From positions 1 through 64,000 of the forward strand of contig NZ_JBLWFH010000005.1 of the NCBI RefSeq assembly GCF_050306235.1: 64,000 nucleotides of DNA. The letters run 5' to 3'. Positions within the stretch are counted from its first letter, which is position 1; every line of letters starts with the position of its first letter. Below are positions 7,984-16,739 of the stretch, in pieces. The notes below the pieces were generated by a model, which was not told where the DNA came from, made no database searches, and saw nothing but the letters and a program-made list of their open reading frames with translations. A program made the translations under genes and the position numbers. Source of the DNA: Glaciecola sp947496235 (GTDB lineage: Bacteria > Pseudomonadota > Gammaproteobacteria > Enterobacterales > Alteromonadaceae).

Positions 7984-9647
7984 TGAGACTAATCAATAAG
8001 TTTTTGTACAAAGTCGCAGGCATTGATCGCGATACTATCGAAAAATGCCCGACCACAGATAAAATCTATGCCCGCCATTTGGGTGTAGCCTTATGCTTTA
8101 CCTTCATTTTGGTGTTTCTCATCAGTTTTTACTCTTTTTCTTATGTGGGAAAAGGTGCAATGGAATTTGATGTTGCGACCAACAGCATTGTTAACTCAAA
8201 TCTATCCAATACTTGGGTGATGTTGGGGGCTTTCTTTATCGCATTTGTGGTTTCAACCGTAATTATTCTGTTCGACAGAACCTTGTTTATGTCGGATTGG
8301 TTCACAAAAAAGCCTTACGGTATCAACACCGGATTCTTCGCTTCTCTGTTCAATAAAATCACCATCTTGTTTCGTATTAGTATCCGCATTGCGATTTCCC
8401 TAACTGTGGCATATGCCCTCTCGATTTTTCTTGAGCTTAAGGTGTATGAGTCTGAAATTGTGAGAAAAATGTCAGATGAGCATTTAACCGAAAACCAAGC
8501 CGCTTACGACTATTTAGCCGGTTATCACAGCGACTTGTTTAATAACTTGGATCAGAAGAAAGAACGGCTACAGCTTTTACAGGACGAATATACCCGCTTA
8601 ATAAAATCTAAGTCGGGTAACACCTTACCCACTCAACGTATTGAAGATATCAACACAGAAATTAGCCGGTTGACGTCTGAATCAAAAGCAGAATTGGAAC
8701 AAACTCATGCCAATTATGCGGCTATGTTGGCACCTTTGTACGACGAACAAAAGTCTCTGAAAGCGCGGATGATCGAAGTGAATCAAAATATTCTGGCGGC
8801 GAAAAAGCGCAAAGCATCTGAGGCAACAGGTAAAAACCCTGAGGGCTTTAATAATGTGAGTGGTGTAAAGGGCACCGGTGATGGCTACACCTACTGGGAT
8901 CAAGACATTAAAAGTAATAAAGCGTTTTTAAATGAACTTGGACTGATATTGAACCCCATTGAAAGCAGAATTGAAGAGCTGGAAATAGAGAAAAAAACCA
9001 TCATCGATGCGGTGCTACACAATACTGCGATGGCTGTAGATTCTCTAGTCGCTCAGAAAAACCAAATCTACCAGGCCTTTCAGAACAAAGACGAAGCTGA
9101 TGATGAACAATATAAGCGTGTGCTTACGTCTTATGACGAGAACCTTAAGGCATTACAAACTGAAATCAACGCCGAGGAAGTTTTGTTAGATGCCAAATAT
9201 CAAAAGGAGAAGAATCGCATATTTTCCGAGCCGACTTTCAAACCATTAATTGATGGCCCTCTAAGTCGATTGACAGCTTTGAATCAACTAAAAAATCCTG
9301 AGAATGGTGTAGTAACCACAGAAAGCAAGACCATCGACAGGTTCTCTTTGCTTTTAAAGTCCATCGTGGTGTTTTTAGAGATTGCGCCTGTCATTTCTAA
9401 ACTTATTTTCTCCCCACCCACCGCGTATTCATACAAAACCCAAGGTTTGGTTATACGGGATGTTATGGAAGAAAAGTGGCAGCGGGAGCATTCTGTGAAT
9501 GTAGCGGATAAAGAGTCTGAACGAGATGTAAAGAAACGCATTATCGAAATTGAGTCAGAAATTGCCATGCTCAAATATAGGCAAAAGTTTAACAATGCCT
9601 TTGAGCAAGTTTCAGATGAAGAAATTGCTAAAGCCGTGAATCAATAG
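7983..9647 (+). CDS. DUF4407-like membrane protein with long coiled coil
   Basis: This 554-residue protein has an N-terminal AGIDRDTIEKCPTTDKIYARHLG segment followed by hydrophobic segments near residues 35-55, 75-95 and 125-150. A roughly 270-residue charged coiled-coil region follows (about 155-425), then another hydrophobic segment near 450-472 (LLLKSIVVFLEIAPVISKLIF). This layout and the opening motif fit the DUF4407 family, whose function is unknown. The coiled coil could sit on either face, depending on topology. It overlaps the OB-fold gene by one base and is followed after 60 bp by a soluble coiled-coil gene, suggesting a complex at the inner membrane. Confidence 0.65.
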   Translation: MRLINKFLYKVAGIDRDTIEKCPTTDKIYARHLGVALCFTFILVFLISFYSFSYVGKGAMEFDVATNSIVNSNLSNTWVMLGAFFIAFVVSTVIILFDRTLFMSDWFTKKPYGINTGFFASLFNKITILFRISIRIAISLTVAYALSIFLELKVYESEIVRKMSDEHLTENQAAYDYLAGYHSDLFNNLDQKKERLQLLQDEYTRLIKSKSGNTLPTQRIEDINTEISRLTSESKAELEQTHANYAAMLAPLYDEQKSLKARMIEVNQNILAAKKRKASEATGKNPEGFNNVSGVKGTGDGYTYWDQDIKSNKAFLNELGLILNPIESRIEELEIEKKTIIDAVLHNTAMAVDSLVAQKNQIYQAFQNKDEADDEQYKRVLTSYDENLKALQTEINAEEVLLDAKYQKEKNRIFSEPTFKPLIDGPLSRLTALNQLKNPENGVVTTESKTIDRFSLLLKSIVVFLEIAPVISKLIFSPPTAYSYKTQGLVIRDVMEEKWQREHSVNVADKESERDVKKRIIEIESEIAMLKYRQKFNNAFEQVSDEEIAKAVNQ

Positions 9648-9707
9648 TAAGCGCTATTTATAAACTAAGTTTTTTAATGCAATACAACGTGAAAAGAGGA
9701 AATCGAT

Positions 9708-10322
9708 ATGGGATTTTTTGACAACAAAACTACGACTAAATCTGTTGATACAAAAAGCACAGATAACCTGGCCTCGCCTTACGAAGCCGGCGCAAGCTCA
9801 ATATCGCATGAAATGATTAAGGAAAAAGAGAGTGTATTGACTTTTATGGCGAAAATTAGACATAGGAACCTGAAAAGTCAGCAAGTCGAAGCGCAGTTAC
9901 GTGAGTTAACATCGAATGTACTCAAGGCGCAAAACGATCATATAAGACATCAACTTGAGTTGGGCTTAGACAAAAAAAAGAAAGAAGAATATTTAAAGTA
10001 CCAAGCGGACATAGCGGTTATTGATAAAGAAATTGTTGAACTTTCCCATAGTATGGCAAAGTCATTGGTCGAACTTTCTTTTGATTCTGCTGAAGAGAGC
10101 TTTACCTTGGAAAATTCATCTTTCGAACGATTTCAATTAATGTATGATAATGGAAAGATTACTAAACAGCAGTTTGAGCTTCAAAAACAAAAAATAATGT
10201 CCTGTACTAACGCCCTGCAAAATAGATTGGAAAGTATGGTGTCGACTATTTTGGACAACGGCATGAAGACCTTTGAACATACCGTACAACTATTTTGTGA
10301 AACTAAAATAGATAAGATGTAG
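9708..10322 (+). CDS. Soluble coiled-coil protein, unrecognised
   Basis: The 204-residue protein has no export signal. It has a low-complexity Ser/Thr/Lys start (MGFFDNKTTTKSVDTKSTDN) and then almost continuous helix-favouring, charged sequence including DKKKKEEYLKYQADIAVIDK. It starts at ATG after AGAGGA. It follows the DUF4407-like gene on the same strand and is closed by a strong hairpin at 10354-10383. Such small coiled-coil partners often bind the coiled coil of a membrane neighbour; here that is inference from gene order only. Confidence 0.6.
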   Translation: MGFFDNKTTTKSVDTKSTDNLASPYEAGASSISHEMIKEKESVLTFMAKIRHRNLKSQQVEAQLRELTSNVLKAQNDHIRHQLELGLDKKKKEEYLKYQADIAVIDKEIVELSHSMAKSLVELSFDSAEESFTLENSSFERFQLMYDNGKITKQQFELQKQKIMSCTNALQNRLESMVSTILDNGMKTFEHTVQLFCETKIDKM

Positions 10323-10353
10323 GATCATCTTTGTTTTCACAGCTCCAATTTTG

Positions 10354-10390
10354 AAAAGTACTTGTAATCTAGCAAGTACTTTTTTGTTTT
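10354..10390 (+). terminator. Strong intrinsic terminator after the coiled-coil cassette
   Basis: AAAAGTACTTG (10354-10364) pairs perfectly with CAAGTACTTTT (10373-10383) across an eight-base loop and runs into a T-rich tract to 10390. This closes the 7600-10322 transcription unit and separates it from the next gene. Confidence 0.85.
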
Positions 10391-10430
10391 CCACCTAAAC
10401 GAATTAAATGAATAATTGGCAATCTATAAG

Positions 10431-11966
10431 ATGAAAAGCTCCGAGATTGAAAAGTCATTTGGCTCAACGTTTGACCATTGGTATTTTCCCCTTCAAGCAA
10501 GTTTTCCTCAATTTCTCAACGAGTATTTAGATTCCTTTATTGGGACCAACCCTCACTTTGACATGGTACAAAGAGAGGCGTTCGTGGAATCAGTTTTTCA
10601 TTCATTTTCGTTGAGTATTTCGGAGAAAAAACGAGTGCTTCGTGAATACAGCAATTTGTCCCAATTTCAATTGGATGAATTGTTAAAAGTATTTATTGAA
10701 GAGACCAAAAAGTTTCAGCAATTAGAAGTTGAGCACCCGCACGATGTCTCTAAACTAAAACTAAATCGAGGATTGGATTGGATATTCATTTTAGAAAATA
10801 TTGATTATTCAGTCGCCGTATTAGATTTAGCCTACAAAGCTGATTTAACTTTTGTTGCTACCTATTGTTTACAGAAACTAGAACAACAAGATTTGACCAA
10901 AGAATACATACTAGTTTTTGAATCTGTCAAAGACGCTGTTAAGCTTTCTACTTTTCAGTGGAATTATTACCTGCATTGCTTATCAGAGCAAAACGCTTTA
11001 GAAACACTTAAATACGTTACCATTCCCGAAGCTAAAAAAACGCCGTTTCTAGATGCGGTACGCGGTTCCTACGTATTGAAAAAATTCAATTTCCGGAAAT
11101 TTCCAGAGAAGCTATTAACTCCCGTCTTCAACCTAATTAAGAGTAAAGAGACAGATTTAGTTAAAAATCAATTTTTAGATGATTTGAAATTCTATTATTT
11201 GTTTAAAACCAGAAACTTAAATAAGTTTTTTATCCGTTCTATAAAACTGTTTTTATCAAGCTATAAAAAAAGTATCTTTGATGTGAAAAGAGATTTCACC
11301 TGGTTTCAAAAGAGTTTTATGTATATTTTTCCTATATACGTTCACCTTAGTCCAGGCGACCTGAGGTACATTTTACATTTTTTACATCAAGCATTGGTTA
11401 GACAGCTAGACGCAGCGGAACATAAAATGGGAGACGTAGCGTTAAGGTCATTTTACGATGAAAACGCTGACTATATTTTGTCACTGGCGACGACTTTACT
11501 GTTAACGCCTAACAATCAACACCAATACTTTGAAATTATCAATAAACACCCAAGACTCAAAGAATCATCCGAAGTGTTCGCCAATATTCTTCTGCAAACA
11601 AATCAGATGCTTGATCCAGCATTTTTAGAATATAGCATCGACTATTATATTAACGATAAAAAAGACAATATTCGCAACCAGTATTATTTGTATCAGTCTC
11701 TTTTAGTTGTAGATAAACCATCGGCAGCAAGCTATGTGTTAGGCAAAATAAGAACGAACAAATACGCCTATGAATTACCTGAGACTCTAGCAGCACTAAA
11801 TACCAATACTTTTACTAGCACTGTAGATTACGGGATCTACTCAAAATGCATCGGCAACCTAAAAGCCGAAATTGAGACGTGTAAAAAAAAGACATGCTTG
11901 GATTTAAGTTTTCAGGAGTACTTGGCGAAGGCTGAGGAAAATGGTGACGATCACCGAAGTGAATAA
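10431..11966 (+). CDS. Large hypothetical helical-repeat-like protein
   Basis: This 511-residue protein starts at ATG 10431; a TTG at 10416 would add five residues. No signal peptide or clear membrane segment is seen. The sequence is rich in aromatic and Lys/Leu residues with alternating helix-like blocks, for example FLNEYLDSFIGTNPHFD near the start and NQYYLYQSLLVVDKPSAASY near the C-terminus, suggesting an alpha-helical repeat protein. No family is recognised. A terminator separates it from the DUF4407-like cassette, but it shares strand and low-GC composition with it. It could be part of the same acquired region. Function unknown. Confidence 0.55.
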   Translation: MKSSEIEKSFGSTFDHWYFPLQASFPQFLNEYLDSFIGTNPHFDMVQREAFVESVFHSFSLSISEKKRVLREYSNLSQFQLDELLKVFIEETKKFQQLEVEHPHDVSKLKLNRGLDWIFILENIDYSVAVLDLAYKADLTFVATYCLQKLEQQDLTKEYILVFESVKDAVKLSTFQWNYYLHCLSEQNALETLKYVTIPEAKKTPFLDAVRGSYVLKKFNFRKFPEKLLTPVFNLIKSKETDLVKNQFLDDLKFYYLFKTRNLNKFFIRSIKLFLSSYKKSIFDVKRDFTWFQKSFMYIFPIYVHLSPGDLRYILHFLHQALVRQLDAAEHKMGDVALRSFYDENADYILSLATTLLLTPNNQHQYFEIINKHPRLKESSEVFANILLQTNQMLDPAFLEYSIDYYINDKKDNIRNQYYLYQSLLVVDKPSAASYVLGKIRTNKYAYELPETLAALNTNTFTSTVDYGIYSKCIGNLKAEIETCKKKTCLDLSFQEYLAKAEENGDDHRSE

Positions 11967-11988
11967 ATCACTCCGGTGAATTATCAAA

Positions 11989-12378
11989 CTATTTACCCAC
12001 CATATCTGCACTTTGTGCCAATCTAAACCCTAAGGTTTGCGACACGGTTTTGCGATCAAAGTTATATCTAAAATCGATATGCATTTTATCGGCTTTATCT
12101 AAATAATCTCCGCCTCTCACCGCATGCGCTTTGCATCGTTGCGTTTGACAAGCACTGCCATCTTGAGGTAGGTCCGACAAATCACGGGTGGAACAATCTG
12201 CCATCATTTCTTCTACATTACCGCGCATATCGTAAATACCAAACCCATTGGGTCGATAGCTAGCAACTTCTTTCAATTGACCAGCGCAGGCTTTGTTATA
12301 CGCATAAAACTGGTAGTTTGCTTGCTTACATCCGGTTTTTCGATCCCACAAAATGTTAGGCTCGTTGCTATTTGTAGT
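11989..12378 (-). pseudogene. C-terminal fragment of a formylglycine-generating-enzyme-like protein
   Basis: About 125 residues are left of an FGE-sulfatase (SUMF1/EgtB/PvdO-like) domain. The family C-terminus is clear: NGFGIYDMRGNVEEMMADC, then AVRGGDY and TLGFRLAQS. The N-terminal half of the domain is missing. The only start available is a TTG at 12351, and recognisable homology continues a few codons upstream of it (PNILWDRKTGC) before dissolving. It is therefore a 5'-truncated remnant. It lies convergent to the hypothetical gene ending at 11966. Confidence 0.7.
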
Positions 12379-12464
12379 TTCCCCTTTAAGAATTAATAAA
12401 TGTGTGTGTAATTTTTAACCAATTATCAGCTGCGGTTTAGTGCTGTCTTCAAGGGACTGAACCT

Positions 12465-13799
12465 ATGCTATTTGCACAAAAGAAGCCTGCACTATATTTC
12501 TTAACCGCCTCACTGTTTGGTTTGATTGTTTTATTTGGACCAGTTTCTTACAATGATGAGCATAGGGTGCTGATAGGGTTTATCAGTGAGACTGTAAAGT
12601 TAGTCCTTGCCAATTATCTTCCATACATAGTTGTTTTCCTTTGTGTTCTCTCATCTGTTGGTGCTTTGTTCTACCGATTTTTTCCTAAACAGACTTTAGC
12701 GTTTAGTGCTCTCTCCAATATTTTCAAAATGAATTATCTTTGGTTGCTGTTGAATTGTGGAGGAACAAGTTTAGCGGTATTGGTTTTATTTCAGATTGGA
12801 CCGGTCTGGTTATGGGGCGATAATACTGGAGGATTAGTCTTATATGATCTTCTAGTAAGTATTTTGGTTGCCGTTGCTTTGGGTTGCATTGTTTTACCCT
12901 TACTCACAGACTTTGGACTTATGGAGTTTGTAGGCGTTCATGCGGATAAATGGTTTAGGCGACTATTTACCTTACCTGGGAGAAGTGCTGTAGATGCATT
13001 CGCATCATGGTTTGGAGGTAGCACTATCGGGCTGATTGTAACATCGAATCAAATGAAGGCTGGGTTTTATACACAACGTGAAGCTGTTGTAATTGCTACT
13101 AACTTTTCCATTGTTTCCATTACCTTTACCCTAGTCATTTTAGATACACTACATCTTGCCAGCCACTTTTATCTTTTCTTTATAACTATGATTATTTCTG
13201 GTGGCGTCTGCGCCTTAACTTTGCCGCGAATTCCTCCGCTTTCTAGAATATCTAATGCTTACCTTAAACAACATCAACAAAAAGATAATAAACCTAGCGG
13301 CAGTAGCTTGCATAAAAGAGCATGGATAGCGGCGTTAGAAAGGGCAAGTCATACCCCAGATTCAAAACAATTAATCAATAGAATAATGGCGAACATATTG
13401 GAAGTTTGGTTTGGGGTGCTACCAGTCGCAATGTTTATCACCACTTTGGGATTATGTATAACCGAGTACACGCAGATATTTACATGGTTAGCGACACCAA
13501 TAACCTACTTACTTAATATCTTGCAAATACAGCAAGCAGACGCTGCGGCACCAGCTTTTTTAATAGGCTTTATTGATATGTTTCTACCGGCACTGGTCGG
13601 CGCAAATATTGAATCTGAAAGCACCAGATTCATCATTGCAGTGATAGCTGTTGGTCAGTTAATTTTTGCATCTGAAACCGCAATAATGATGCTTAAACTA
13701 GGATTGCCTATCAAAATTCTAGAGTTGGTCGTGGTATTTGTACTGCGCACCGTCATAATTCTTCCGATCGCAAAATTAAGTGCGCTTTTCTTTTTATAG
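12465..13799 (+). CDS. YjiH-family nucleoside-recognition membrane protein
   Basis: This 444-residue integral membrane protein has about ten hydrophobic segments. The Gate/nucleoside-recognition signature is seen in the block GRSAVDAFASWFGGSTIGLIVTSNQ and in the C-terminal half near APAFLIGFIDMFLPALVGANI. The overall arrangement fits YjiH-type proteins, which are predicted transporters of unknown substrate. Start is ATG with AAGGGA upstream. It is monocistronic: the next gene is 280 bp away and a hairpin follows. The nucleoside name comes from domain homology only and is not evidence of substrate. Confidence 0.75.
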   Translation: MLFAQKKPALYFLTASLFGLIVLFGPVSYNDEHRVLIGFISETVKLVLANYLPYIVVFLCVLSSVGALFYRFFPKQTLAFSALSNIFKMNYLWLLLNCGGTSLAVLVLFQIGPVWLWGDNTGGLVLYDLLVSILVAVALGCIVLPLLTDFGLMEFVGVHADKWFRRLFTLPGRSAVDAFASWFGGSTIGLIVTSNQMKAGFYTQREAVVIATNFSIVSITFTLVILDTLHLASHFYLFFITMIISGGVCALTLPRIPPLSRISNAYLKQHQQKDNKPSGSSLHKRAWIAALERASHTPDSKQLINRIMANILEVWFGVLPVAMFITTLGLCITEYTQIFTWLATPITYLLNILQIQQADAAAPAFLIGFIDMFLPALVGANIESESTRFIIAVIAVGQLIFASETAIMMLKLGLPIKILELVVVFVLRTVIILPIAKLSALFFL

Positions 13800-13824
13800 T
13801 CTTTTCAACGAAGCTTTTTCTAAC

Positions 13825-13866
13825 CAACATTCAGTTCAATCATATCTGAGAATGTTGATTGTTTTT
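13825..13866 (+). terminator. Probable terminator after the YjiH-family gene
   Basis: CAACATTC (13825-13832) pairs with GAATGTTG (13850-13857), with a 17-base loop and a following ATTGTTTTTG tract. The rest of the 13800-14080 gap contains only a possible TATAAT box at 13956-13961 ahead of pnuC. Confidence 0.5.
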
Positions 13867-14080
13867 GCAATCTAAATAATGAGGTATATTTTTCAGTTGG
13901 CCAATAAACAATAAAGTTACAAGTGATATTGGTCTAGTCAGGCGTGTAGTTTTTATATAATTTCATTAAGTAAGGTGAACTGTCAGAACCTAGTTTGAAG
14001 GCTTTTACACTTGCACTTTCTGCGTTCATCGGTATGCTTAAACAACACTACAAAGACTCACCGTTATTTCTTACTTTCAG

Positions 14081-14698
14081 ATGTCATTTCAACAATTTAT
14101 AGCAGGTTTTTTGGGCGCTGGCGCAATTGAAATTTTGGCGTCAATCTCGGGATTTTTATGTATTTACCTGTTGATCAAACGAAGCATCTGGAGTTGGTTT
14201 TTCGGGTTCATTCAGGTCAGCCTCTACACCTATATTTTTTATATAGCTAAGCTGTATTCAGACACGGGTTTGCACATTATTTACATGTTTTTACAAGTGT
14301 ATGGTTGGTGGAATTGGAAGCATAACAAAAGTGAAGGCAATGACCTCGTTATCGAAAATGGATCTTTGTTCTCGTTTTTAATTTGTTGGGGTGTTGTATT
14401 GCTTGCTACTGTTGTACTCGGTTTCACCATGGATGAGTATACGGATGCAAGTTTTGCTTATCCAGATGCATTCACTACAACGGCTTCTCTTGTTGCTCAG
14501 TTTTTACTGAGTAAGAGATACTGGTTTAACTGGATTTTCTGGATAATTGTCGATGTTGTTGCAGTTTATATTTATCTTCAAAAAGGCCTATACCCAACAG
14601 CAGCCTTGTACTTTACCCTACTTATCATGTGTTTTTTTGGGCTCTATGCTTGGTTAACACAATCCAAAACGCAAAATTTAGAATCTGCAAAAGCATAG
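14081..14698 (+). CDS. pnuC: PnuC nicotinamide riboside transporter
   Basis: This 205-residue inner-membrane protein has about seven hydrophobic segments. PnuC signatures are present: IYMFLQVYGWWNWKH early and FLLSKRYWFNWIFWIIVDVVAVYIYLQKG late. PnuC moves nicotinamide riboside by facilitated diffusion, driven by phosphorylation inside the cell. The next gene, 15 bp downstream, encodes the matching ribosylnicotinamide kinase, giving an uptake-and-trap pair for NAD salvage. No NadR repressor DNA-binding domain is encoded here. The length is usual for the family. The upstream region has a TATAAT-like box but no recognised riboswitch. Confidence 0.92.
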   Translation: MSFQQFIAGFLGAGAIEILASISGFLCIYLLIKRSIWSWFFGFIQVSLYTYIFYIAKLYSDTGLHIIYMFLQVYGWWNWKHNKSEGNDLVIENGSLFSFLICWGVVLLATVVLGFTMDEYTDASFAYPDAFTTTASLVAQFLLSKRYWFNWIFWIIVDVVAVYIYLQKGLYPTAALYFTLLIMCFFGLYAWLTQSKTQNLESAKA

Positions 14699-14713
14699 GA
14701 CCCCTTATTCCAC

Positions 14714-15244
14714 ATGAAAAATGTTAAACGCGTTGTATTCTTAGGAGCGCCCAGCACGGGTAAAACGACCATTGCTGAACTAGTAGCTGAACGCTATGAA
14801 ACGGAATTTGTGGCAGAATACGGTCGCGAGTATTGGCTTAAGCATCAGCAAAACCGATTACTTACACAGGAACAGTTGCTGCACATTGCCGAAGAACAAA
14901 TTCGCCAAGAAGACGACGCTATCAAACGAGCGAACAAGTTTCTTATCGTAGACACTAACGCCTTAACTACTTGGCATTTTGCCATAGATTATTATGGTAG
15001 TGCTCATCCTAAACTGGAAAAACTGGCAGATGAGAGCAAAGCGCGATTCGATGTGGTTTTTTTGTGCAAAGACGATATCCCCTTTGAAGACACTTGGGAA
15101 CGTAGCGGCCAAGTAAAACGCAGGGAGTTTCAAGATTTTATCACCCAGCAATTGAAGCAAAGGGACATCAGGTATACAGAACTATCAGGAAGTTTAGAGA
15201 ATAGATTCCAACAAGTCGCTCAGGTGCTAAGTGAATTAGCCTGA
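14714..15244 (+). CDS. NadR-type ribosylnicotinamide kinase
   Basis: This 176-residue P-loop protein has Walker A GAPSTGKTT near residues 11-19 and the family block FVAEYGREYW, followed by FLIVDTNALTTWHFA. It corresponds to the C-terminal kinase domain of NadR alone, without the repressor or adenylyltransferase domains. It phosphorylates nicotinamide riboside to NMN, trapping substrate delivered by PnuC, with which it is co-transcribed. A separate NMN adenylyltransferase must complete NAD synthesis. It is followed by an AT-rich palindrome. Confidence 0.85.
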   Translation: MKNVKRVVFLGAPSTGKTTIAELVAERYETEFVAEYGREYWLKHQQNRLLTQEQLLHIAEEQIRQEDDAIKRANKFLIVDTNALTTWHFAIDYYGSAHPKLEKLADESKARFDVVFLCKDDIPFEDTWERSGQVKRREFQDFITQQLKQRDIRYTELSGSLENRFQQVAQVLSELA

Positions 15245-15267
15245 ATAACCCAGTAAACCACCTTATT

Positions 15268-15311
15268 AATAATTTATTTTATTTTTTCAATTTTAATTGG
15301 AATAAATTATT
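15268..15311 (+). terminator. AT-rich palindrome after the pnuC operon
   Basis: AATAATTTATT (15268-15278) is the perfect reverse complement of AATAAATTATT (15301-15311). The inner part contains T-rich sequence and a TTCAATT/AATTGGAA pair. It could be a weak terminator or part of the promoter of the following gene. Confidence 0.35.
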
Positions 15312-15394
15312 TGTATGATGGAATAGAACACTACCTAATTACTATATCCAGACACTTAGGCAAAAAAAGCAAACTAGGCTTGCAGGGGACAGTC

Positions 15395-16447
15395 ATGTTA
15401 AATCGCAGAAACTTCATTCGATCTTTGGTCGCCAGTTTAGTGGTAGCGCCATCTTTGAGCCGAGCGGGCGATAACAAAGCATCTTTGCCCAAGCTTTTAC
15501 CGAAAAGGCTTTCTACTGGAAGTAAAGTAGCCATAGTGACACCCGCAAGCGCCGTGTTTGATCCTATGGATTTGCAAATTGCCAAAGAATCTTTCGAAGC
15601 CATAGGGCTGGAAGTTGTAGTGGGCAAACATGCACTTGACCGATTTGGATATCTAGCTGGCACAGATGAAAATCGTGCCGCGGATGTCAACGCAGCTTTT
15701 GCGGATCCATCCGTGGATGGTATCATTGCGTTGCGAGGCGGCTGGGGTTGTAACCGGATCCTTCCGTTGCTCGATTATGCGTCTATAGCGGCTAATCCCA
15801 AAATTCTGTTGGGATATAGTGATATTACCTCTTTGTTGAACGCAATCTATGCCAAAACTGGCATGGTGTCTTTCCATGGACCTGTGGGTATTTCGTATTG
15901 GTCGGATTTTCAAGTTGAACAATTGAAACAGCAGCTTTTCGATGCTCAAGCCACTGTTATGCGAAATTATCAAAAAGACACAAAACCTGTGGCTATGCGA
16001 GAGAATAGAACCCGTACAATTACCGGTGGTAAAGCAAAAGGTATTTTAGTGGGCGGTAATCTTACGGTCATGACCACTATGGTAGGTAGCCCATATATGC
16101 CAGATATGCGCGGTAAAATTCTCATGCTAGAAGATGTTGGTGAAAGTATCTATCGAATCGATCGATACTTATCTACGCTTAAATTGGCAGGGATACTCGA
16201 TCAGCTTGCTGGCATAGTCTTCGGGCATTGCAACGACTGCGGACCGCAAAGAGGCGGTTATGGAAGCTTTACTTTACCAGAAATATTTGAACAGTATTTT
16301 GCGCCACTAAAGATTCCCACCTATACAGGTGCTCAATTTGGGCATATTCGTGACAATCATATTTTAGCAGTAGGGGCAGAAGTAGAAATAGATGCGGATG
16401 CCGGCACTCTTAAAATGCTTTCACCCTCGGTCAAAAAAAATCATTGA
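15395..16447 (+). CDS. LD-carboxypeptidase (peptidase family S66), Tat-exported
   Basis: This 350-residue protein starts at ATG 15395, chosen because AGGGGAC lies five bases upstream and the product then begins with a twin-arginine-like signal, MLNRRNFIRSLVASLVVAPS. Family S66 landmarks are present: the nucleophile block LLGYSDITSLLNAI, the MLEDVGES Glu region and the C-terminal GAQFGHIRDNHI His region. Family members cleave the L,D bond of muropeptides (LdcA) or inactivate microcin C-type compounds (MccF). Export to the periplasm favours a role in peptidoglycan turnover rather than cytosolic recycling. The signal on an LdcA-type protein is somewhat unusual, though seen in environmental bacteria. 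Confidence 0.85.
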   Translation: MLNRRNFIRSLVASLVVAPSLSRAGDNKASLPKLLPKRLSTGSKVAIVTPASAVFDPMDLQIAKESFEAIGLEVVVGKHALDRFGYLAGTDENRAADVNAAFADPSVDGIIALRGGWGCNRILPLLDYASIAANPKILLGYSDITSLLNAIYAKTGMVSFHGPVGISYWSDFQVEQLKQQLFDAQATVMRNYQKDTKPVAMRENRTRTITGGKAKGILVGGNLTVMTTMVGSPYMPDMRGKILMLEDVGESIYRIDRYLSTLKLAGILDQLAGIVFGHCNDCGPQRGGYGSFTLPEIFEQYFAPLKIPTYTGAQFGHIRDNHILAVGAEVEIDADAGTLKMLSPSVKKNH

Positions 16448-16475
16448 GGGCTAAGTTAAAAAAACTAGCCCTTCC
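16447..16475 (+). terminator. Hairpin at the end of the LD-carboxypeptidase gene
   Basis: AGGGCTA (16447-16453) pairs with TAGCCCT (16466-16472) across an A-rich loop. It overlaps the stop codon and is followed by TCCTCGTTTT. It is a modest intrinsic terminator candidate. Confidence 0.45.
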
Positions 16476-16739
16476 TCGTTTTGCTAAAAATAAGTTAAAT
16501 CCTGCCGACATCTTAAGTAATCCTTAATCCTTGTGGTGGATTATGGTGATCTGAACAATTTGTATTGTGCTGCACCCTTAGGCGTTTTTGTTGGCGTATA
16601 GGGTTTCGAGCACAATATAAAACACCTATTTACGTGTTTGTATTGTTAATTTTTAGCAAAAGTGTCAATAACCCTTTTCAGTTGTTCATAGGGACTTCAA
16701 TAGAAATTGATTCAAGGCACTTGAACACTCGACGGGTGA

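Noticed and set aside
7600..11966. Named antiphage defence system
   Set aside because: No nuclease, ATPase, NTPase or other recognised effector motif was found in these proteins, so a defence label would be unsupported.
14034..14102. 22-codon leader ORF overlapping the pnuC start
   Set aside because: No ribosome site, no regulatory codon run, and it reads through the pnuC start in another frame; probably chance.
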